64,000 bases of DNA from Bradyrhizobium sp. 4 (GCF_023100905.1 NZ_CP064687.1:124001-188000), one strand, 5' to 3'. Positions 53,983-62,943 are shown, counted from the stretch's first letter. Numbers and translations are program-made. The notes: generated from the sequence alone by a model not told the origin.

Positions 53983-55149
53983 ATGAAGCTGATAAACAAA
54001 TTGTTGCTGCTGACATGCGGCGCGCTGGTCGCGGTGGCGACCGGAACAGTTCCGGTCTTGGCCAAGGAGACCGTAAAGCTTGCGTTTATTGGACCATTGT
54101 CGGGCGGGAATTCAGCTCCCGGTATCGGGGGCCGCAATTCCACGCAGTTGGCCGTGCAATTGAGAAACGCCGACCCATCGGCAAAGTACATTTTCGAGCT
54201 CGTCACCTTGGACGACGAATGCAAGCCGAATATCGGCATCCAGGTCGCAACCAAGGCCGCATCGGATCGTAGCATCATCGCCGGTGTGACCCACTATTGC
54301 TCTGCCGTAGGCATCGCGACGGTTGATACCTATGCCCGGTTCGGATTGCCGGTCGTGGTGTGGGGCGCCATCCTGCCCGAGATCACCTATGGCAACGACT
54401 ACCACGAAATTCATCGCGTCAACGGGACGATGATCAATGAAGGCAAGCTCGCAGCGGAGTTCCTCACCAAGCAGGGTTTCCTGAAATATGTTGTCGTTCA
54501 CGACACCACCGACTACGGCAAGGGACAGAACAAATATTTCAGCGAATATCTCAAATTGGCCGGCGGCGAGATCGTCGCGACTTTTCCGGTCAGCCCGGAT
54601 CAGCAGGACTTCACGGCTGAGCTCACCAAGATCAAGGAGCTGAAGCCAGATCTGATCATGGTGGGCGGCCTGACGCCGCTAGGCGTCCGATTGCGGGCTC
54701 AAATGGATCGGGTCGGTGTCACCGCTCAGCTTGCGGGCGTCTCTGGCATCATGAACGCAGGCTTCCTGGAAGGCGCAGGTGCCGCGGCGGAAGGAACGAT
54801 TTCCTTCCACAACGGTGCTCCCATCACCAAATATGAGCAGGGTCAAGCGTTTCTCGACGCATACGCCAAGGCGGGCTTTCGCGAAGACCCGGACGCCTAT
54901 GGCCCCTTCGCCTACTCCGCCGCTACTCTGATCATGGATGCGATCGAGAAGGTTGGCCCCGACCGCGCCAAGGTCAAGGACCTGCTCAATACGACCAAGG
55001 CATACAAGTCGCTGGTCGGCGAGATCAATTTCGACGACCACAGGCAGAACATTCTGAGGGCCAACGTCTATGTCGCCCAGGATGGTAAATGGGTCTATTG
55101 GCCGGATAGCGAATATGCCGCCAGCAAACGAAAACTCCGCCTCAATTGA
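53983..55149 (+). CDS. Branched-chain-amino-acid-type ABC substrate-binding protein
   Basis: A 388-residue periplasmic binding protein of the Peripla_BP_6/LivK class. Signal peptide INKLLLLTCGALVAVATGTVPVLA, then ETVKLAFIGPLSGGNSAPGIGGRNSTQLAVQLRN, the usual first strand and helix, then VVVWGAILPEITYGNDYHEIHRVNGTMINEG and VVVHDTTDYGKGQNKYFSEYL. Liv-like systems carry far more than branched amino acids; relatives import aromatic acids, amides and urea. Being first in an operon that ends with an aldoxime dehydratase, it probably captures an aldoxime, nitrile or amino-acid-like precursor. The ATG at 53983 opens the signal peptide. Confidence 0.9.
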   Translation: MKLINKLLLLTCGALVAVATGTVPVLAKETVKLAFIGPLSGGNSAPGIGGRNSTQLAVQLRNADPSAKYIFELVTLDDECKPNIGIQVATKAASDRSIIAGVTHYCSAVGIATVDTYARFGLPVVVWGAILPEITYGNDYHEIHRVNGTMINEGKLAAEFLTKQGFLKYVVVHDTTDYGKGQNKYFSEYLKLAGGEIVATFPVSPDQQDFTAELTKIKELKPDLIMVGGLTPLGVRLRAQMDRVGVTAQLAGVSGIMNAGFLEGAGAAAEGTISFHNGAPITKYEQGQAFLDAYAKAGFREDPDAYGPFAYSAATLIMDAIEKVGPDRAKVKDLLNTTKAYKSLVGEINFDDHRQNILRANVYVAQDGKWVYWPDSEYAASKRKLRLN

Positions 55150-55184
55150 CCAGACGTCATGCGTCGCCCTAGCGTGCGGAGACA

Positions 55185-56108
55185 TTGATGGACATCGGGA
55201 TCGTAGCGCAGCAGCTGTTCAACGGCCTCATGCTGGGGGTGATCTACTCAATGATCGCCGTTGGATTTTCGCTTTTCTTCGGGGTGCTCGACGTCATCAA
55301 GTTCTCGCATGGTGACGTCGTGACGCTCGGAAGTTTTTCAGCCTTGGGAGCCGCCGGCGTTTCGGGAGCTCTCTTTGCGCTGCCCCCTGCGCTGGCCTTG
55401 CTCACCGGTTTGGCGGCTGCGGTCGGCGCCGGGGCGCTCGCGGGCATCGTGATCGGGAGGATTCTTGTGATCCCCTTGCGCGGCGCCCCCAGCATCAATG
55501 TGCTGCTCGCGACCTTAATGGCCGGCACCGTGCTACGCGAGGCCATCCGGCTTGGCGTGCCCAACGGCGGCAACCCGAAGCCGTTTCCGGCTCTGTTGCC
55601 GAGTGGCATGATCAATGCCGGTTCCTTCAGTGTGGGTATCGATAGTGTGATCATCGTATGTGCCGGACTGCTGTTGGTGGTGGGAACGCATCTGTTCGTG
55701 ACCCGCACCCGGTTCGGGCTCTCGATCCGCGCCGTGGCCCAGGATGACGAGGTTGCACGCCTTGCAGGCATCGACCAGCAGCGCGTGGTGCTGGGGACCT
55801 TCGCATTGGGATCGGGGCTCGCCGCTTTTGCCGGCTGCATGCTCGGGCTGTATTACCGCGAGATCAGCTTCAACATGGGCGTTCTGCTCGGCATCATCGG
55901 ATTCGCCTCGGCTGTGGTGGGCGGACTTGGAAGCCTGATCGGGCCGATCATCGGGGGATTTCTATTCGCCGGCGTGCAGACGCTGGTTGTGGTGGCGATG
56001 CCGATCTCGAGCGCTTATCGCGATGTGGTGGCCTTTGCCGTCATCATCATCCTGATTGCGTTGTTCCCGACAGGAATCATTGCAGAACAGCGCAGCGAAC
56101 GGGTGTGA
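55185..56108 (+). CDS. livH: LivH-type ABC permease
   Basis: A 307-residue inner-membrane permease with about eight membrane segments. LFNGLMLGVIYSMIAVGFSLFFGVLDVIKFSHGD is the LivH opening, and TRTRFGLSIRAVAQDDEVARLAGID is the cytoplasmic loop that contacts the ATPase. It begins 35 bases after the binding-protein gene and ends one base before the next start, so it is co-transcribed. Intact; the initial ATG (55185) is followed immediately by a second (55188). Confidence 0.93.
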   Translation: MMDIGIVAQQLFNGLMLGVIYSMIAVGFSLFFGVLDVIKFSHGDVVTLGSFSALGAAGVSGALFALPPALALLTGLAAAVGAGALAGIVIGRILVIPLRGAPSINVLLATLMAGTVLREAIRLGVPNGGNPKPFPALLPSGMINAGSFSVGIDSVIIVCAGLLLVVGTHLFVTRTRFGLSIRAVAQDDEVARLAGIDQQRVVLGTFALGSGLAAFAGCMLGLYYREISFNMGVLLGIIGFASAVVGGLGSLIGPIIGGFLFAGVQTLVVVAMPISSAYRDVVAFAVIIILIALFPTGIIAEQRSERV

Positions 56109-56109
56109 C

Positions 56110-57309
56110 ATGAGCAGCCTTTCAAGCCCGGCTCCCTCGCTCTCCGTCCCGGGGATTCGTCGTCATCCGCGCGCCCTCGTCGCAGCCGTGGTGGCGCTCC
56201 TGTTTTCCGGCGGCGGCGTGATGATGCACGCCGAATCCCAGCCCGTCGTTCTCGCCTTGCTCGCAGCCTTCGTTCTGGCGTTTGGAGTGTCGGATCGAAC
56301 GCAGATCGGCCGGGAGATTGCCGCCACCTGCGGCGACTACCGAGGCGTTGCCAATGGCATGGCATTGCTGTGTGCGTTGATCCTGATTGTCCTGTTTCAC
56401 GCCGATCACTACGCGCTTCTCATGTTGTCAACGGTAGCAATCTTCTCCACTGCCTGCATCGCTCTCAACTTGCAGCTAGCATTCGCCGGCATCGCCAACT
56501 TCGCAGGCGCGGCCTTCTTCGTCGTGGGATCATATACGGCCGCCCTAGTGACTGCATACACCACCGTTCCGCGCACATTTGCGCCGTTGATCGGCGCGAT
56601 TGTGACGGGTGCAATCGGCCTCGTGCTGTTGCTGCCGGTGCTGCGAACGCGCGGGCACTATGCCGCGCTCGTGACGATCGCATTCGGCGTGCTGCTGCGG
56701 ACCTGGCTCGAAGTCAACGACGTCCTCGGCGGGCCCCAGGGGCTGAAGATCGGAAGCTTCTCGATCATGGGGCTCGATTTCGCCCGGCTCAAACAGATTG
56801 GTCCATGGAGCGTGTCGTTCTATCTGCCCTATGCAACGCTCTCGGTCTGCATGTTCGGCCTCGTGTTCATCCTCGTCCGTCGTCTGGAAAACTCGTGGGT
56901 CGGCATCGCCCTGGACGTTGTCCGCAGCGATGAGACCGCCGCGGCGGTGTTCGGCCTGTCGATCCGGCTGTGGAAGGTCGTCGGCTTTGTCCTCGGCAAC
57001 GCCATCATCGGCATGGCTGGAGCGCTCTACGGGATGATGAACGGGTTCGTGACACCCAACGGCGCGAGCCTCGGGGACTCCCTGCTGATGCTCTCAATCG
57101 TGGTGCTGGGCGGAATCGGCAATTTGTGGGGCTCCGTCGTAGCCGCCCTGATCATCCTGGAAGTGCCGGAAAAACTGCAGTCGATCCAGGAATTCCGCCT
57201 GTTGCTGTTCGCCTTGCTCGTGCTCGTCATCTTGCTGTTCCGCCCGGGCGGCATCCTGCCACGTCCGGTGAGGGACCTGTCCCGCTTCATCGACGGAGCG
57301 CCAAAATGA
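56110..57309 (+). CDS. livM: LivM-type ABC permease
   Basis: A 399-residue permease, longer than the usual 300-330 because of an N-terminal extension of about 80 residues with two extra hydrophobic segments (LVAAVVALLFSGGGVM, PVVLALLAAFVLAFGV). The core shows IALNLQLAFAGIANFAGAAFFVVGSYTAAL and the coupling loop NSWVGIALDVVRSDETAAAVFGLSI, then GNAIIGMAGALYGMMNGFVTP. Its stop overlaps the livG-type start by four bases (ATGA). Pairs with the LivH-type protein to form the membrane channel. Intact. Confidence 0.92.
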   Translation: MSSLSSPAPSLSVPGIRRHPRALVAAVVALLFSGGGVMMHAESQPVVLALLAAFVLAFGVSDRTQIGREIAATCGDYRGVANGMALLCALILIVLFHADHYALLMLSTVAIFSTACIALNLQLAFAGIANFAGAAFFVVGSYTAALVTAYTTVPRTFAPLIGAIVTGAIGLVLLLPVLRTRGHYAALVTIAFGVLLRTWLEVNDVLGGPQGLKIGSFSIMGLDFARLKQIGPWSVSFYLPYATLSVCMFGLVFILVRRLENSWVGIALDVVRSDETAAAVFGLSIRLWKVVGFVLGNAIIGMAGALYGMMNGFVTPNGASLGDSLLMLSIVVLGGIGNLWGSVVAALIILEVPEKLQSIQEFRLLLFALLVLVILLFRPGGILPRPVRDLSRFIDGAPK

Positions 57310-58085
57310 GTAGCACTCTGCTGCATTGTTCCGGTCTCACCAAGACATTCGGCGGGCTGGTCGCGCTCGACCGTTTCGACGTCGAAATCGGCCGCGGCGA
57401 GACGATCGGGCTGGTCGGGCCCAACGGATCGGGCAAGACGACATTCTTCAACGTCATCACGGGACTTTACGACCCGAACGCGGGAACGATCCGGCTCGAT
57501 GGCCGCGACCTCTTTGGCTGTGCGCCCCAGATGATCGGTCGTGCCGGTGTCGCGCGAACCTTTCAGCGATCGAGGCTGATGCTCGATCAGAGCGTGTTCG
57601 ACAATATTGCGGTCGGAGCCCTCTGCCATTGCGATCTCGGTCTCCTTACAAATCTGTTTCGGCGCGCGCGGTGGGGCAGAGAGCTGCGGGAGACGGTCAA
57701 TCGCGCACGCGAGATTGCGTCCCGCTTCAACGCCGCGATTGCCGACCGGCTGTTCCAGCCTGTGAGCTCTTTCCCGATGATCGATCGTCGGCGGATCGAG
57801 ATCTGCCGGGCGCTAATCGGCAGGCCGCGCCTGCTGTTGCTGGATGAGCCCTCCGCCGGTATGACCCCGGATGAGACGCGCGAACTCATGGACGATCTCC
57901 TCGCATTCAGGTCCGAGATGCCGGAACTCGCCGTGGTCCTGGTGGAGCACGAAATGGACGTTATCCGGCGTGTCTCCGATCGCTGCATCGTGCTCAATTT
58001 CGGCCGAAAAGTCTTCGAAGGCAGTTTTGACGGGTTGATAGCCGACCCCGAAGTGCAGGCAGCTTATCTCGGGATAGGGCAATGA
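57306..58085 (+). CDS. livG: LivG-type ABC ATPase with altered signature motif
   Basis: A 259-residue ATPase. Walker A is GPNGSGKTT (38-46), Q-loop ARTFQRSRLM, Walker B LLLLDEPSAGM, and switch His in VVLVEHEMDVI. The signature region is odd: where LivG proteins carry a Gly-containing LxxGxxR/Q motif, this one reads PVSSFPMIDRRRIEICRAL (about 152-170), without any Gly. The helix after it (RRRIEICRAL) is normal. In heterodimeric ABC transporters one degenerate site is tolerated when the partner is canonical, and the LivF-type partner here has a normal LSGGE. Overlaps both neighbours by four bases. Confidence 0.9.
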   Translation: MSSTLLHCSGLTKTFGGLVALDRFDVEIGRGETIGLVGPNGSGKTTFFNVITGLYDPNAGTIRLDGRDLFGCAPQMIGRAGVARTFQRSRLMLDQSVFDNIAVGALCHCDLGLLTNLFRRARWGRELRETVNRAREIASRFNAAIADRLFQPVSSFPMIDRRRIEICRALIGRPRLLLLDEPSAGMTPDETRELMDDLLAFRSEMPELAVVLVEHEMDVIRRVSDRCIVLNFGRKVFEGSFDGLIADPEVQAAYLGIGQ

Positions 58086-58819
58086 TCAGCGTGCGACGAA
58101 CCGCGGCGCGGACGTTGTCGGCCAATGCGATCAACGCCGGCTACGATCGCGCTGACGTTCTGAAGAACGTGACCATCGAGGTCAGGCCCGGTACGGTAAC
58201 GGCCATCCTGGGGGCCAACGGCGCCGGCAAAAGCACATTGATCCGGGCCATCCTCGGGTTGACCCGGATCCGGAAAGGCGAGGTTCGCTTTGGGCACGTA
58301 GCGACTACAAACATGCCTACCCACAAGATCGCGGCCCTCGGGATCGCGACGGTCCCAGAAGGCAATCGCGTGATGCCGCGCATGAGCGTCCTTGATAACC
58401 TCAAGGTGGGCGGATTGATCATGCGTGACGACAGGCGCGTTGCGACCCGGATGGAGGAGATGTTCGAGGTGTTCCCGCGTCTGAAGGAGCGGCGAAGCCA
58501 GCTCGCGGGAACACTGTCCGGCGGTGAGCGGTCGATGCTCTCCATCGCGCGAGGGCTGATGGCCGATCCGGAACTCGTGATCTTCGACGAGCCCTCGCTC
58601 GGACTGTCGCCGTTATTTGTCTCGGAGGTTTTCGGAATAGTCCGACAACTGAAGACAGCCGGACTTTCGGTTCTGCTGATCGAGCAGAACGTGCGTCAAA
58701 CGCTCGACGTGGCCGATTACGGCTACGTGCTGGCACAAGGACTCGTTGTCGCCAAAGGAAGCGCTGAACTCTTGAAAGAGAACTCCGAGCTTCACAAGGC
58801 ATATTTTGGAATCCACTAG
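58082..58819 (+). CDS. livF: LivF-type ABC ATPase
   Basis: A 245-residue ATPase with every motif canonical: Walker A GANGAGKST, signature LAGTLSGGERSMLSIARGL, Walker B LVIFDEPSLGLSP and the EQN switch of LivF proteins (LLIEQNVRQTLDVADYGYVL). It overlaps the LivG-type gene by four bases. The aldoxime dehydratase gene starts 15 bases after its stop, with a purine-rich binding site, so the enzyme and the transporter are co-expressed. Intact. Confidence 0.93.
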   Translation: MISVRRTAARTLSANAINAGYDRADVLKNVTIEVRPGTVTAILGANGAGKSTLIRAILGLTRIRKGEVRFGHVATTNMPTHKIAALGIATVPEGNRVMPRMSVLDNLKVGGLIMRDDRRVATRMEEMFEVFPRLKERRSQLAGTLSGGERSMLSIARGLMADPELVIFDEPSLGLSPLFVSEVFGIVRQLKTAGLSVLLIEQNVRQTLDVADYGYVLAQGLVVAKGSAELLKENSELHKAYFGIH

Positions 58820-58834
58820 GGAACGGAGCTCGCT

Positions 58835-59887
58835 ATGAATTTTCAGGTGTTGGAGCGGATCAATCCGCTGCGTAAGCCGAAAGGTTTCGAGCCGGTGGTC
58901 CAGCGTTGGTCCGTCGGTTTCCCACGCAAATGCGACGCCTTGTGTGTTGCATTTCACGGCATCCAGGGACCGAACGCGGAAGCCGTCTACAAGTCCGGCT
59001 TCATACGGTGGATGTCCGAAGCCGTCAGCCTGCCGAACGGCCCGCACGTGCACGATCATGCGTGGTTCGTCGATCACAACGGCCTCTATACGCATGTGGT
59101 TGCGAGCTATTGGGTTGACCGGACCCGTCGTGATGATTGGCTCGAAGATAGTCGCGTGGCAAATTGGTGGAACGATTCGGCGAGGTGTTCGGAGGCAACG
59201 GGCTACTTCCGTGAGAGCTTGACCGTTCCGATCGAGCGCCTTGAGACGCTGTATTGGAACGATTATCCAGCCGGAATGAGTCGCTCTAACGAAGTGGCGC
59301 TCTATCCGACACCGTATTGCGGCTACTACGGCGCGATGCGCGACCGGATCCCACTCGCCGCGGTCGATCCCTTGCCGTCGGCGCTGCCTGAGCTCCCATC
59401 GGCGACGCCGCGCGAGACCAGGTCCAATCGGTGGCGGATCGCTACGCCCCGGAACCTCACCGTCATTCGATCGGCGGCCTTTTGGGGGCGCTGCGATGCC
59501 GACCAAACCGAAGATTACATGCGCGACCTGCGAGCTCCCCTCGAACGCGGAATGGACTTCTTGCGCGAAAGTCCTGAGGCAACGGGTTGCTGCTCGCTGC
59601 GGTTTCAGCAAACATGCGATGTCGGCGGGGCACCCGAGCTCGAGACTCATGCGCTCGGATATTTTCTCTCGCTCGGCCACATGGAGAACTGGGCTGAGCA
59701 TCATCCGTCGCACGGGGCGATCTTCCGCGCCGCAATGGCCCGTTACCGCAAGTTCGGCGCGAAGAACCAGCTCAGAACCTGGCATGAAGTCTTCGTGCTG
59801 CCGGAGAACAACCAGCTTTTCGAGTATGTCAACTGCGCACCAGGCACGGGCCTATTGAACTACTTCGAAGGCGAGCGGCGGTCCTAG
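58835..59887 (+). CDS. oxd: Haem-dependent aldoxime dehydratase
   Basis: A 350-residue haem enzyme that dehydrates aldoximes (R-CH=N-OH) to nitriles in the cytoplasm, binding substrate through N to ferrous haem. Family marks: GPHVHDHAWFVDHNGL, YWNDYPAGMSRSNEVALYPTPYCGYYGAMRDRIP, FQQTCDVGG, HALGYFLSLGHMENWAEHHPSH and RTWHEVFVLPENNQLFEYVNC. By comparison with characterised Oxd enzymes, His293 in HPSH is the probable axial ligand, His317 in TWHEV the catalytic distal His, and Ser213 and Arg169 or Arg171 the substrate-contact residues; this mapping is by eye. It is the last gene of the Liv-type operon, and a nitrilase for the next step is 14 kb upstream. Full length. Confidence 0.92.
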   Translation: MNFQVLERINPLRKPKGFEPVVQRWSVGFPRKCDALCVAFHGIQGPNAEAVYKSGFIRWMSEAVSLPNGPHVHDHAWFVDHNGLYTHVVASYWVDRTRRDDWLEDSRVANWWNDSARCSEATGYFRESLTVPIERLETLYWNDYPAGMSRSNEVALYPTPYCGYYGAMRDRIPLAAVDPLPSALPELPSATPRETRSNRWRIATPRNLTVIRSAAFWGRCDADQTEDYMRDLRAPLERGMDFLRESPEATGCCSLRFQQTCDVGGAPELETHALGYFLSLGHMENWAEHHPSHGAIFRAAMARYRKFGAKNQLRTWHEVFVLPENNQLFEYVNCAPGTGLLNYFEGERRS

Positions 59888-59902
59888 GCTGGACGGCTCG
59901 AG

Positions 59903-60766
59903 TTACGGCCAGGATTCGATCAGATCGAACAGGGCTGTCATCGCGCTCGATACATAGACATCCTTTCGCCAGACGAACACCGTCTCAACGGCCGTCCGGG
60001 AAGGCGGCAACGCATGCGCAGCGACCCTGCCGTCCCGGGCGGCAGCTGCAATGACACCTCGCGGCATCAAGGTGACACCAAGGCCGGCGGAGAGGCAACT
60101 GATGATGGCGTCGAGAGAACCAAGCTCTTGCGGCTCGGACAGAGTGATCCCCATTTCCATCAGCATCGTCTCCAGACGGGTGCGATAAGAGCAGCCGGTC
60201 TGAAAGACGATCATCTTAAAGGGCCCGATGGCAGCCAGGTCCTTTGTCCGGACCGAAGGGGCCGTTACCAGCACGAGCTCCTCGTGGAAGAAAGGCCGTT
60301 GATGCAGGTCCGGGTGATCGACCGGGCCCGCGACAAACGCGCCGTCGAGACGATACTCGAGGACGTCATTCAACAAGCGTGTAGTGTTTCCGGTCGTGAT
60401 CGTGAGCTGGACGTGGGGACAGGCGCTGGCAAACCTTGGCAGAAGCGGAGACAATCGCAACGCGGTGGTCGTCTCGAGGCTTCCGATCAGCAGAGTGCCC
60501 CTCGGCACACCATCATCCCGTGCCGCAGCTCGGGCATCCGCGGCAAGTTTTGAAAGCCTAGCGACATAGGGGAGGACCCTGTGGGCTGCCGGGGTTGGCG
60601 TTACGCCCCGTGCGTGACGCTCGAAGAGTGAAATGCCAAGCTTGCCCTCAAGCACTCGGATACGAGTTGTGACTTTGGATTGAGCAGTACACAGCTGCGT
60701 TGCCGCACGGCTGATACTTCCAAGACGCAGAACCGTCTCGAACACTTTGAGATCGGAGAGATCCAT
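59903..60766 (-). CDS. LysR-family regulator beside the aldoxime dehydratase
   Basis: A 287-residue LysR protein: MDLSDLKVFETVLRLGSISRAATQL, recognition helix CTAQSKVTTRIRVLEGKLGISLFERHARG, effector domain LLIGSLETTTALRLSPLLPRFA and MIVFQTGCSYRTRLETMLMEMG. It is the paralogue of the regulator at 50082, with the same effector-domain blocks and a Cys in TGCSYR. It is convergent with the aldoxime dehydratase gene (15-base gap) and divergent from the chemoreceptor gene at 61092; a perfect palindrome lies in that divergent region. It may control the Liv-Oxd operon, the chemoreceptor or both. Intact. Confidence 0.9.
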   Translation of the reverse strand: MDLSDLKVFETVLRLGSISRAATQLCTAQSKVTTRIRVLEGKLGISLFERHARGVTPTPAAHRVLPYVARLSKLAADARAAARDDGVPRGTLLIGSLETTTALRLSPLLPRFASACPHVQLTITTGNTTRLLNDVLEYRLDGAFVAGPVDHPDLHQRPFFHEELVLVTAPSVRTKDLAAIGPFKMIVFQTGCSYRTRLETMLMEMGITLSEPQELGSLDAIISCLSAGLGVTLMPRGVIAAAARDGRVAAHALPPSRTAVETVFVWRKDVYVSSAMTALFDLIESWP

Positions 60767-60892
60767 TCCAGTCCACTCTTGAAGCCAGCAGCGGCAACAT
60801 TTTGAATGTCGTCACAAACATCCTAACGACCAATGTGGGCCGCGTGAAAGACGCATTGGGGAACGATGCGGCGCGCATCGTCATCTAGAGAA

Positions 60893-60909
60893 GAGATGAC
60901 CGTCATCTC
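60893..60909. promoter_or_regulatory. Perfect 17-bp palindrome upstream of the chemoreceptor and lysR
   Basis: GAGATGAC-C-GTCATCTC at 60893-60909. Its inner 15 bases AGATGACCGTCATCT recur exactly at 62806-62820 before the tautomerase gene. It lies 126 bases upstream of the divergent lysR start and 182 bases upstream of the chemoreceptor. The form suits a dimeric repressor or activator operator; the TGAC-N-GTCA core is not a T-N11-A LysR box, so the binding protein is unknown. Confidence 0.7.
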
Positions 60910-61091
60910 AACTGGTAATGGTTCGCCGCGAACCGGAGTCATCGCAACGAGGCTTGCATAAACTCGCATCCCTGCGCCCTTGTTCGACTGGCGCTGATAT
61001 CAAGGTGGCCCTGTGGGCTAAAGGCAATTTTTATCAATGTGCGATAGATGAGGCGGAGTGATGGTCGGACTCAGCGTGTTGAGGATTTTTC

Positions 61092-62774
61092 ATGCTTGCC
61101 AAGTTCAAGATTTCTTCCAGGCTGATGTTGATGGTGGTTCTCTCTGTTCTAGGTGTTGCATCCGTGGCCGGGGTCGGCTTGTCGGCCCTCAAGAGCAGCC
61201 TGCTCGAGGACCGAAAAGACAAGCTTCAGCAGCTCGTCCTCCTGGCGAAGCAGGTGCTTGAATTGGACTACCAGGGATCCCGAGCGGCAGGGCTCTCCGA
61301 TGCGCAGGCCTTGGAACGGAGCAAGCAACTGCTTCAATCATTGCGTTTCGGCAAGGACGACTATTTCTATGCCCTCGACATGGATTCCGTACTGGTCGCG
61401 CATCCCAATCCCAAGTTTCAGAACAAGAGCATGAAGGACACCTCGGATGCCAACGGTGTCTTTTTCTCCCGGCTGCAAGTCGATCTTGTGAAGTCCGGCG
61501 GATCCGGCTTTGTCGCCTTTAGCTTTCCCCGTGCCGGCGTCGGCGACCCACTTCCCAAGATCGCCTATGTCGTGGGGTTCAAGCCCTATGACTGGGCAGT
61601 CGCGGGCGGCATCTATCTGGACGACGTAGACGCGATATTCATGGCAGAAGCAAAGCGCATTGGCCTTCTCATCCTTATAGCCCTTGCGCTTGTCGTGGCC
61701 ACGTCAATTCTTCTCAGCCGCAGTATCACGCGGCCGATCGCCAGTCTCACGCGGGCGATGCGAAAGCTCGCCAGTGGCGATACAAGATCGGCGATTCCTG
61801 CGCTCTCGCGTGCGGATGAAGTGGGAGAGATGGCGACGACCGTCAAAGTGTTTCAGGACGCCATGATAGAGACCGCTCGCCTTCGCCAGGAACAGGACGA
61901 GATGAAATTGATGGCCGAGACGGAAAAACGGGGCCTCCTGGGCAAGCTGGCCGACGAGTTCGCACAAGGTGTAAGCACGTCACTCGATGCCCTCTCTCAC
62001 TCGGCTTCCGCTATGAGGACGACGTCCCAAGGCATGTCGGAGACGGCGAGATCTGCCAGCCGCCAGTCCGGAGTGGTTGCGACTGCTGCAGAAGAGGCCA
62101 GCTCAAGCGTGCAGTCGGTCGCGTCGGCCACTGAGCAGCTCTCGGCCTCGATCGCCGAGATAGGCAATCAGGTGGCGCGTTCGACCAAGGTCGCCGGAGG
62201 CGCCGTTGAAGAGGCGCAACGGACTAATATCACAATTCAAGGTCTTGTAGCCGCGACATCAAAGATCGGAGACGTGGTTCAGTTAATAACTGCGATCGCA
62301 AGCCAGACGAACCTGCTGGCGCTAAATGCAACCATCGAGGCCGCCCGTGCCGGCGAGGCGGGAAGGGGGTTTGCCGTCGTGGCAAGCGAGGTGAAGTCGC
62401 TCGCAGGGCAGACCGCACGTGCAACGGAGGAGATCTCGACCCAAGTCAACGGCATGCAGGGCGCCATGAGCGAGGCTGTCCAAGCAATCGAGGGCGTGAG
62501 CGGCACGATATCCTCGATCAACGAGATCGCAATTGCGATTGCATCCGCCGTGGAGCAACAGGGTGTCGCGACGCGCGAAATCGCACGCAGCATCCAGAGG
62601 GTCGCGCAAGGCACCGAAGACGTAACGCGCAACATCGTCGGGGTGAGCGAGGCGTCTGCCCAAACCGGGGTGGCTGCGGCTGGTGTGCTTGCGGCTGCAG
62701 GTGGGCTGAACCACCAGTCCACTTTGCTGAAAGCGGATGTCGATCGCTTCCTGGCAAGTGTTCGGGCCGCGTGA
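61092..62774 (+). CDS. Methyl-accepting chemotaxis protein with Cache-type sensor
   Basis: A 560-residue chemoreceptor. N-terminal membrane segment (LMLMVVLSVLGVASVAGVGL), periplasmic single-Cache domain of about 155 residues (LLQSLRFGKDDYFYALDMDSVLVAHPN, then IAYVVGFKPYDWAVAGGIYLDDVD), second membrane segment (LLILIALALVVATSILL), HAMP domain (SRSITRPIASLTRAMRKLASGD) and cytoplasmic signalling domain whose hairpin tip is IASQTNLLALNATIEAARAGEAGRGFAVVASEVKSLA, the CheA/CheW contact. Small-molecule carboxylates are common Cache_2 ligands. It lies beside the aldoxime genes and shares a palindromic site with the tautomerase gene. Intact. Confidence 0.95.
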   Translation: MLAKFKISSRLMLMVVLSVLGVASVAGVGLSALKSSLLEDRKDKLQQLVLLAKQVLELDYQGSRAAGLSDAQALERSKQLLQSLRFGKDDYFYALDMDSVLVAHPNPKFQNKSMKDTSDANGVFFSRLQVDLVKSGGSGFVAFSFPRAGVGDPLPKIAYVVGFKPYDWAVAGGIYLDDVDAIFMAEAKRIGLLILIALALVVATSILLSRSITRPIASLTRAMRKLASGDTRSAIPALSRADEVGEMATTVKVFQDAMIETARLRQEQDEMKLMAETEKRGLLGKLADEFAQGVSTSLDALSHSASAMRTTSQGMSETARSASRQSGVVATAAEEASSSVQSVASATEQLSASIAEIGNQVARSTKVAGGAVEEAQRTNITIQGLVAATSKIGDVVQLITAIASQTNLLALNATIEAARAGEAGRGFAVVASEVKSLAGQTARATEEISTQVNGMQGAMSEAVQAIEGVSGTISSINEIAIAIASAVEQQGVATREIARSIQRVAQGTEDVTRNIVGVSEASAQTGVAAAGVLAAAGGLNHQSTLLKADVDRFLASVRAA

Positions 62775-62805
62775 GTTGGAGTGCTCCGTCGTCCATCTTA
62801 AAGAT

Positions 62806-62820
62806 AGATGACCGTCATCT
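62806..62820. promoter_or_regulatory. Second copy of the AGATGACCGTCATCT palindrome, before the tautomerase
   Basis: AGATGACCGTCATCT at 62806-62820 is identical to the central 15 bases of the palindrome at 60893-60909. It is 124 bases upstream of the tautomerase start and 32 bases after the chemoreceptor stop. Two identical palindromes at two adjacent promoters point to one regulator. Confidence 0.7.
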
Positions 62821-62943
62821 TGAATGATGATGTCGATTTCGCCAGAGAAAACATACACCGAGTATTGCAGCTTTTTATTGCTCGGTCCACCTTGGTTGCC
62901 CGCCGCAGCTTTGTTAGTTGAGCCGGCAGTGAGGAGCATCGCC

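Noticed and set aside
58613..59785. A 390-codon minus-strand open frame opposite the aldoxime dehydratase
   Set aside because: The plus strand encodes an unmistakable Oxd with all family blocks; the antisense frame is a by-product of codon bias.
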